From assembly GCA_927911515.1 (NCBI GenBank), contig CAKMQH010000040.1, positions 1-9,630 of the forward strand: a DNA stretch of 9,630 bases. Reading direction: 5' to 3'. Source of the DNA: an uncultured Neisseria sp. (GTDB lineage Bacteria; Pseudomonadota; Gammaproteobacteria; Burkholderiales; Neisseriaceae). The position numbers and the translations under genes were made by a program. Positions 6,306 to 9,630 of this stretch are shown one piece after another (the stretch's first letter is position 1; each line of letters opens with the position of its first letter). The notes under the pieces are model-generated. The model was not told the DNA's origin. It ran no database searches and saw only the letters and a list, made by a program, of their open reading frames with translations.

Positions 6306-7346
6306 ATGCAACCCATCCAATACCAAACCGACCTCACCCCCTACAACACCTTCGGCCTTCGCGCCCAAGCCCAAGCCTTTATCGCGCTCGAACACGCCGA
6401 CGAGTTGCGCGACATCGTCCGACTGCCCGAGTTCGACCGCAATACTGTTTTATGGCTCGGCGGCGGCAGCAACATCCTCCTGATGCAGGATTACGCCGGA
6501 CTGGTCGTACACATGGAAAACAAAGGCATACGCGAGATTGCGCGTTCAGACGGCCTTGTTTACATCGAGGCGCAATCGGGCGAAATCTGGCACGATTTTG
6601 TCCTGCACACCGTCGCGCTGGGTTTGAGCGGTCTGGAAAACCTGAGCCTGATTCCGGGTACGGTCGGCGCGTCGCCCGTGCAGAACATCGGTGCATACGG
6701 TGTGGAGGCTAAAGACGTGATTCACAGCGTGCGCTGCTTCGATTTGGATACGGAAACCTTTGTCGAGCTTTCCAATGCCGACTGCCGCTTCGCCTACCGC
6801 GAAAGCCTGTTCAAGCAGGAAGGCAAAGGGCGTTATGTGATTGTTTCGGTCGTATTCGCCCTGAAAGAGCGTTTCGAGCCGAATTTGGGTTACGGCGATT
6901 TGGCAGCCGCCGTTGCCGAACTGAGCGCGGGCAGGGCGCCGACGGCGAAAGACGTTTCCGATGCAGTGTGTGCAATCCGCAACAGTAAACTTCCTAATCC
7001 TAACGTACTTGGTAATGTCGGCAGTTTCTTTAAAAACCCCGTTGTCAGCGCGGAAAAAGCTGCCGCCCTGTTGCAGCAGCATCCGGATATGCCGCGCTAT
7101 CCGCAGCCCGACGGTTCGGTCAAACTCGCCGCCGGCTGGCTGATCGACCAATGCCGTCTGAAAGGCTTCCAAATCGGCGGCGCGGCGGTACACGACAGGC
7201 AGGCTTTGGTTTTGGTGAACAAAAACAATGCTTCTTCAGACGATGTCTGGCATCTGGCGCAACATGTCTGCGATACAGTATTTACTCGATTTCAGGTAGA
7301 ATTACACGCCGAACCCAATTGGCTGCCCGCTTCGTACAGCCTGTAA
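6306..7346 (+). CDS. murB: UDP-N-acetylenolpyruvoylglucosamine reductase MurB
   Basis: 346 residues, full length and very close to meningococcal MurB as I know it. This cytoplasmic flavoenzyme uses NADPH to reduce UDP-GlcNAc-enolpyruvate to UDP-MurNAc, the second committed step of peptidoglycan synthesis. The FAD-binding loop GGGSN is at 52-56, with SLIPGTVGASPVQNIGAYG at 114-132. The catalytic triad appears as Arg165 (AYRESLF), Ser240 (GNVGSFF) and Glu336 (LHAEPNW), matching Arg159/Ser229/Glu325 of E. coli. The ATG at 6306 is preceded by no obvious Shine-Dalgarno, but the N-terminus aligns with known homologues. Two DUS lie inside, of AG and AT dialects. tetR begins 17 bases downstream, so the two may be cotranscribed. 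Confidence 0.96.
   Translation: MQPIQYQTDLTPYNTFGLRAQAQAFIALEHADELRDIVRLPEFDRNTVLWLGGGSNILLMQDYAGLVVHMENKGIREIARSDGLVYIEAQSGEIWHDFVLHTVALGLSGLENLSLIPGTVGASPVQNIGAYGVEAKDVIHSVRCFDLDTETFVELSNADCRFAYRESLFKQEGKGRYVIVSVVFALKERFEPNLGYGDLAAAVAELSAGRAPTAKDVSDAVCAIRNSKLPNPNVLGNVGSFFKNPVVSAEKAAALLQQHPDMPRYPQPDGSVKLAAGWLIDQCRLKGFQIGGAAVHDRQALVLVNKNNASSDDVWHLAQHVCDTVFTRFQVELHAEPNWLPASYSL
6545..6556 (-). repeat. DUS, AG form, inside murB
   Basis: Perfect TTCAGACGGCCT, read in frame as Ser-Asp-Gly-Leu. Confidence 0.88.
7151..7162 (+). repeat. DUS, AT form, inside murB
   Basis: Perfect ATGCCGTCTGAA, the dialect typical of N. meningitidis, N. gonorrhoeae and N. lactamica. It is translated through Cys-Arg-Leu-Lys. 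Confidence 0.9.
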
Positions 7347-7350
7347 ATCC

Positions 7351-7356
7351 AAGGAG
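7351..7356 (+). promoter_or_regulatory. Shine-Dalgarno deciding the tetR start
   Basis: AAGGAG ends one base before the ATG at 7358 but seven bases before the in-frame GTG at 7364. The spacing strongly favours GTG as the real start. Confidence 0.7.
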
Positions 7357-7363
7357 TATGCCC

Positions 7364-8008
7364 GTGACCCGCATTGCAAAAACCAATACTTACACCCGCA
7401 TCATCGACGCCAGCCTGACGCTCTTCAACGAGGAAGGCGAGCGCAACATCAGTACCAACCATATCGCGGCGCATTTGGGCATCAGTCCGGGCAACCTCTA
7501 TTACCACTTCCGCAACAAAGACGAAATCATCGTCCAACTCTTCAAACGTTACAGCGAAGCGCTGCTGGCATACCTGAATGAAGCCGTATTGCCGTCAGAT
7601 GTTGAAGACTCCATTAACTATATGGCGGGCATTTACGACGTGATGTGGGAATACCGCTTCCTCTTTAGCGACGTGAACACCCTGCTTGCGCGCAGTGCCG
7701 AACTATTGGGCGAACACAATACCTTCACCCAAGCCAAAGTTTCCCCGCTCTTGGTCAACCTGCTCACCCAGCTCAACGGTCTGAACATCATCCAAGCCGA
7801 CCAAACCGCCATGAACGACCTCGCCGTCAATATGTGGATGGTCACGAAATACTGGTTCGACTTCGACAGCTCCCTACGCGGACGTACCAAACTGACCGAA
7901 GACTCCAAAGCACGCGGCATCCGTCGTACCTTAAGCCTCCTGCGTCCCTACCTCTTGCCGGAACACCGCGAGGAATACGACCGGAAAATAGGCGGTACGC
8001 AGTCATAA
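7364..8008 (+). CDS. TetR/AcrR family transcriptional regulator
   Basis: 214 residues from the GTG at 7364, or 216 from the ATG at 7358. The N-terminal DNA-binding domain spans about residues 5-55. Its helix-turn-helix, TNHIAAHLGISPGNLYYHFR (31-50), is followed by NKDEI, a textbook TetR signature. The C-terminal ~150 residues form the helical ligand and dimer domain, rich in aromatic residues (YDVMWEYRF, MVTKYWFDF), which suggests a hydrophobic ligand; the ligand is unknown. It lies downstream of norM and murB on the same strand. TetR proteins often control pumps, so norM is a candidate target, but I see no palindrome at the norM promoter to support that. The gene ends in a strong DUS terminator and is flanked by two AT-dialect DUS, unlike the rest of the window. 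Confidence 0.93.
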   Translation: MTRIAKTNTYTRIIDASLTLFNEEGERNISTNHIAAHLGISPGNLYYHFRNKDEIIVQLFKRYSEALLAYLNEAVLPSDVEDSINYMAGIYDVMWEYRFLFSDVNTLLARSAELLGEHNTFTQAKVSPLLVNLLTQLNGLNIIQADQTAMNDLAVNMWMVTKYWFDFDSSLRGRTKLTEDSKARGIRRTLSLLRPYLLPEHREEYDRKIGGTQS

Positions 8009-8013
8009 TTTCC

Positions 8014-8043
8014 ATGCCGTCTGAGCTTATTTTCAGACGGCAT
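8014..8043 (+). terminator. AT-dialect DUS terminator after tetR
   Basis: ATGCCGTCTGA (8014-8024) and TCAGACGGCAT (8033-8043) form a perfect 11-pair stem around an eight-base loop ending in TTT. The right arm with its preceding T is a complete AT-form DUS (8032-8043). It is the only mismatch-free DUS hairpin here. No long T tract follows. Confidence 0.75.
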
Positions 8044-8055
8044 TCATCTATAAAC

Positions 8056-8865
8056 ATGATACATAACCCTCTTTCCACCTCCCCCGACACATCCATCTTA
8101 GGCCTAGGCTACCTCGGCCGTCCTTTGGCGCAGAAACTTTATGAACACGGCAGCCGAGTCGCTGCCGTCAAGCGCAGCCTGACTTCGGACGATATCAATC
8201 TGCCCATACGCCTCGACACCCTCGACCTCAATCAAGACAGCGCGTTTCAAAGCATGAACCTTGCCCGCGATACAAGCTTTTGGCGGCACCACGCCGACAA
8301 ACCCGTTTGGTTCTGCCTCTTGCCGCCATCCTCGCTGACGCATTACGCCGATACCGTCAAACAATGGGCAAAGCTTGCCCGAGCGTGTAACGTGCAACAC
8401 CTGATTTTCACGAGCAGCACCAGCGTTTACGGCGATAAAGCGCGCGAATGCGACGAAACTGCCACACCCGACCCGCAAACCGAGTCCGCCCGCCAAATCC
8501 TCGCCGCCGAACAATACCTGCTCGACAGCGGCGTTCCGAACATCGACATCCTGCGCCTGGGCGGGCTTTATTGCGCCGAACGCCATCCCGTCAGCCGCCT
8601 CGTTCAAAAGCAAAACATTCGGGGCGGCAACCAGCCCGTCAATATCGTCCACCGCGATATTGCCGTCGAAACCCTGTTTCAGACGACCCTCCACCCCAAC
8701 GGCAGGCGCATCCGCAACATCATCGAACCGCGCCACCCGACCCGCCGCGATTTCTACACCGCCGAAGCCGCCAAACTCGGTCTCCCGCCGCCCGATTTCA
8801 CACCCGACGACACAGGCGGGGGCAAAATTGTAAATACCGTTTCCGCCGACGGCTTAAGCCTGTAA
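8056..8865 (+). CDS. YeeZ-like atypical SDR / NAD-dependent epimerase family protein
   Basis: 269 residues, close to the length of E. coli YeeZ (about 274) and sharing its landmarks. These are the Rossmann motif GLGYLGRPLA (16-25), IFTSSTSVYGD (117-127), VDILRLAG-like IDILRLGGLY, NIVHRDIAVE, the IEPRHPTRRDFY segment and a GGGKIVN motif near the end. It probably binds a dinucleotide. The usual Tyr-xxx-Lys pair of short-chain dehydrogenases is not seen after VYG, so catalysis may be atypical or absent; substrate and pathway are unknown. The frame is open further upstream, overlapping tetR, but homology begins just after the ATG at 8056, which I chose. There is no clear Shine-Dalgarno, and the start is only 13 bases after the tetR terminator stem. 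One DUS lies inside. Confidence 0.88.
   Translation: MIHNPLSTSPDTSILGLGYLGRPLAQKLYEHGSRVAAVKRSLTSDDINLPIRLDTLDLNQDSAFQSMNLARDTSFWRHHADKPVWFCLLPPSSLTHYADTVKQWAKLARACNVQHLIFTSSTSVYGDKARECDETATPDPQTESARQILAAEQYLLDSGVPNIDILRLGGLYCAERHPVSRLVQKQNIRGGNQPVNIVHRDIAVETLFQTTLHPNGRRIRNIIEPRHPTRRDFYTAEAAKLGLPPPDFTPDDTGGGKIVNTVSADGLSL
8678..8689 (-). repeat. DUS inside the YeeZ-like gene
   Basis: TTCAGACGACC followed by C; core intact. It is read in frame through Leu-Phe-Gln-Thr-Thr. Confidence 0.85.
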
Positions 8866-8885
8866 AATTACGGCTCCGCGACCGT

Positions 8886-8897
8886 TTCAGACGACCT
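8886..8897 (-). repeat. DUS, mucDUS form, upstream of ubiJ
   Basis: Perfect TTCAGACGACCT, 20 bases after the YeeZ-like gene stop and without an inverted arm. The remaining ~145 bases to ubiJ include an A-rich stretch near 8910-8930 and TATACA at 9005-9010, but I see no matching -35. Confidence 0.88.
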
Positions 8898-9041
8898 TTC
8901 GGCAGCGGCAAAACCAAAACCAAAAAACACAGTCTTACTTAACATAGTGAGTCGACAAAATCAGGATAAGGCGAAGCATCGCCGCACAAATCAAGTTCAC
9001 CCACTATACAACCCCAAGCCCGAAAGTATCGAGAACACCCT

Positions 9042-9615
9042 ATGTCCGCCTTATTTCCCGTTATCAACCACCTGATACAGCAAAATCCGGAACACCAACA
9101 AGACCTGTCCCGCCTGTCAGGCAAAACCCTGAGCCTCAACCTCGCCGGATTCGGACTGACCGGACGCATCAATCACGACGGTTTCCTCGAAACCACCGAC
9201 CAGCCTGCCGACACCCTCATTACCTTCCGCCAAAGCGCCATCCGCAAAATCCTCACCGGACAAGAACCCGGCGTCGGCGACATCAGCCTCGAAGGCGACC
9301 TCATGCTCGGCATGACCGTCCTGCCCATACTCGGCAGCCTACGCTACTACGCTTCAGACGACCTCGCCCGCATCTTCGGCGACTCACTCGCAAGCAGCAT
9401 CAGCGGACGCGCTGCAAATATCGGACAAACCGTCAAAAAAATCGGACAAAGCATAGCCGAGCAAATCAGCGACTTTTCCCGCGAACCCGAATCCCCCCGT
9501 TATCGACGCCGCCACCCTATCCGCCTGGATGGAAGAAGTGGACAAATTGCGCGACGACGTTGCCCGCCTTAACGAACGCCTCGACCGGCTCGAACGCGAC
9601 ATCTGGATAGACTAA
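9042..9615 (+). CDS. ubiJ: Ubiquinone biosynthesis accessory factor UbiJ, frameshifted near C-terminus
   Basis: SCP2-domain protein of the UbiJ family, a lipid-binding accessory factor of the Ubi complex that works with UbiK and hydroxylases in aerobic ubiquinone synthesis. Residues 5-110 form the SCP2 fold, with GLTGRI, DTLITFRQS and DISLEGDLMLG. A helical stretch (AANIGQTVKKIGQSIAEQI) follows. After Ser-Pro152 the original frame turns into an arginine-rich out-of-frame tail and stops at 9572. One frame over, from GTT 9499, the sequence reads VIDAATLSAWMEEVDKLR and continues as a heptad-like coiled coil ending RDIWID at TAA 9613-9615. This is the expected UbiJ C-terminus. Removing one C from the run of six (9493-9498) joins the frames into a 190-residue protein. 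The start ATG has only a weak purine stretch upstream. Confidence 0.82.
9353..9364 (-). repeat. DUS, mucDUS form, inside ubiJ
   Basis: Perfect TTCAGACGACCT, read in frame as Ser-Asp-Asp-Leu. Confidence 0.9.
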
Positions 9616-9617
9616 TT

Positions 9618-9629
9618 TTCAGACGACCC
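9618..9629 (-). repeat. DUS after ubiJ at the window edge
   Basis: TTCAGACGACC followed by C, three bases after the TAA. Any inverted partner would lie beyond the window. Confidence 0.85.
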
Positions 9630-9630
9630 T

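Noticed and set aside
6546..7193. Antisense open frame (215 codons) within murB
   Set aside because: Shadow of a confidently assigned essential gene; low-complexity composition and no start signals.
7151..7363. Extension of the TetR protein upstream into murB
   Set aside because: The extension is the out-of-frame murB end, unlike any TetR N-terminus, and a strong Shine-Dalgarno sits just before 7364.
7834..8055. Extension of the YeeZ-like protein upstream into tetR
   Set aside because: It would overlap the tetR end and the terminator hairpin. Family homology begins just after the ATG at 8056.
60..9629. The many copies of a ~12-base repeat as a CRISPR array or mobile repeat family
   Set aside because: They are Neisseria DNA uptake sequences: short, on both strands, irregularly spaced and often within genes.

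Overview
The window is chromosomal DNA from a commensal Neisseria, most likely of the mucosa/sicca/macacae group. The main evidence is the DNA uptake sequence (DUS). There are about 18 full copies, and the dominant form is AGGTCGTCTGAA, the dialect known as mucDUS. A minority are AGGCCGTCTGAA or ATGCCGTCTGAA. Several predicted proteins (NorM, MurB, Gcr) look very close to meningococcal and gonococcal homologues as I remember them. Apart from one AT-rich gene, the coding DNA is GC-rich.

Layout, all genes on the + strand: (1) the last codons of an upstream gene, 1-54, then a DUS hairpin; (2) a Gcr-type 'site-specific recombinase' family membrane protein, 206-2215; (3) mnmC, 2271-3886, the FAD oxidoreductase of tRNA wobble-uridine modification, broken by a one-base frameshift near 3191; (4) a promoter and a DUS hairpin, then norM, 4042-5421, a MATE multidrug efflux pump; (5) an AT-rich gene for a LEM-like GIY-YIG nuclease, 5486-6259, between norM and murB and bracketed by direct DUS copies; (6) murB, 6306-7346, for peptidoglycan precursor synthesis; (7) a TetR/AcrR regulator, 7364-8008; (8) a YeeZ-like atypical SDR protein, 8056-8865; (9) ubiJ, 9042-9615, an SCP2-domain ubiquinone biosynthesis factor, frameshifted at a run of six C.

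Most genes are conserved housekeeping functions that do not form one pathway. norM, murB and tetR are closely packed and read the same way. The accessory element is the GIY-YIG gene. It differs from its neighbours in base composition, has no internal DUS and has its own good ribosome binding site. It is the best candidate here for a little-described gene.

Two single-base frameshifts in conserved genes within 10 kb suggest either draft-assembly errors or recent decay; the sequence alone cannot decide. Abrupt changes in synonymous codon choice inside norM and murB, and a cluster of foreign-dialect DUS around tetR, are consistent with mosaic import by natural transformation. I found no tRNA, rRNA, CRISPR array, insertion sequence or phage gene. 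The longest stretch without a gene (8866-9041, about 175 bases) holds one DUS and no convincing promoter.
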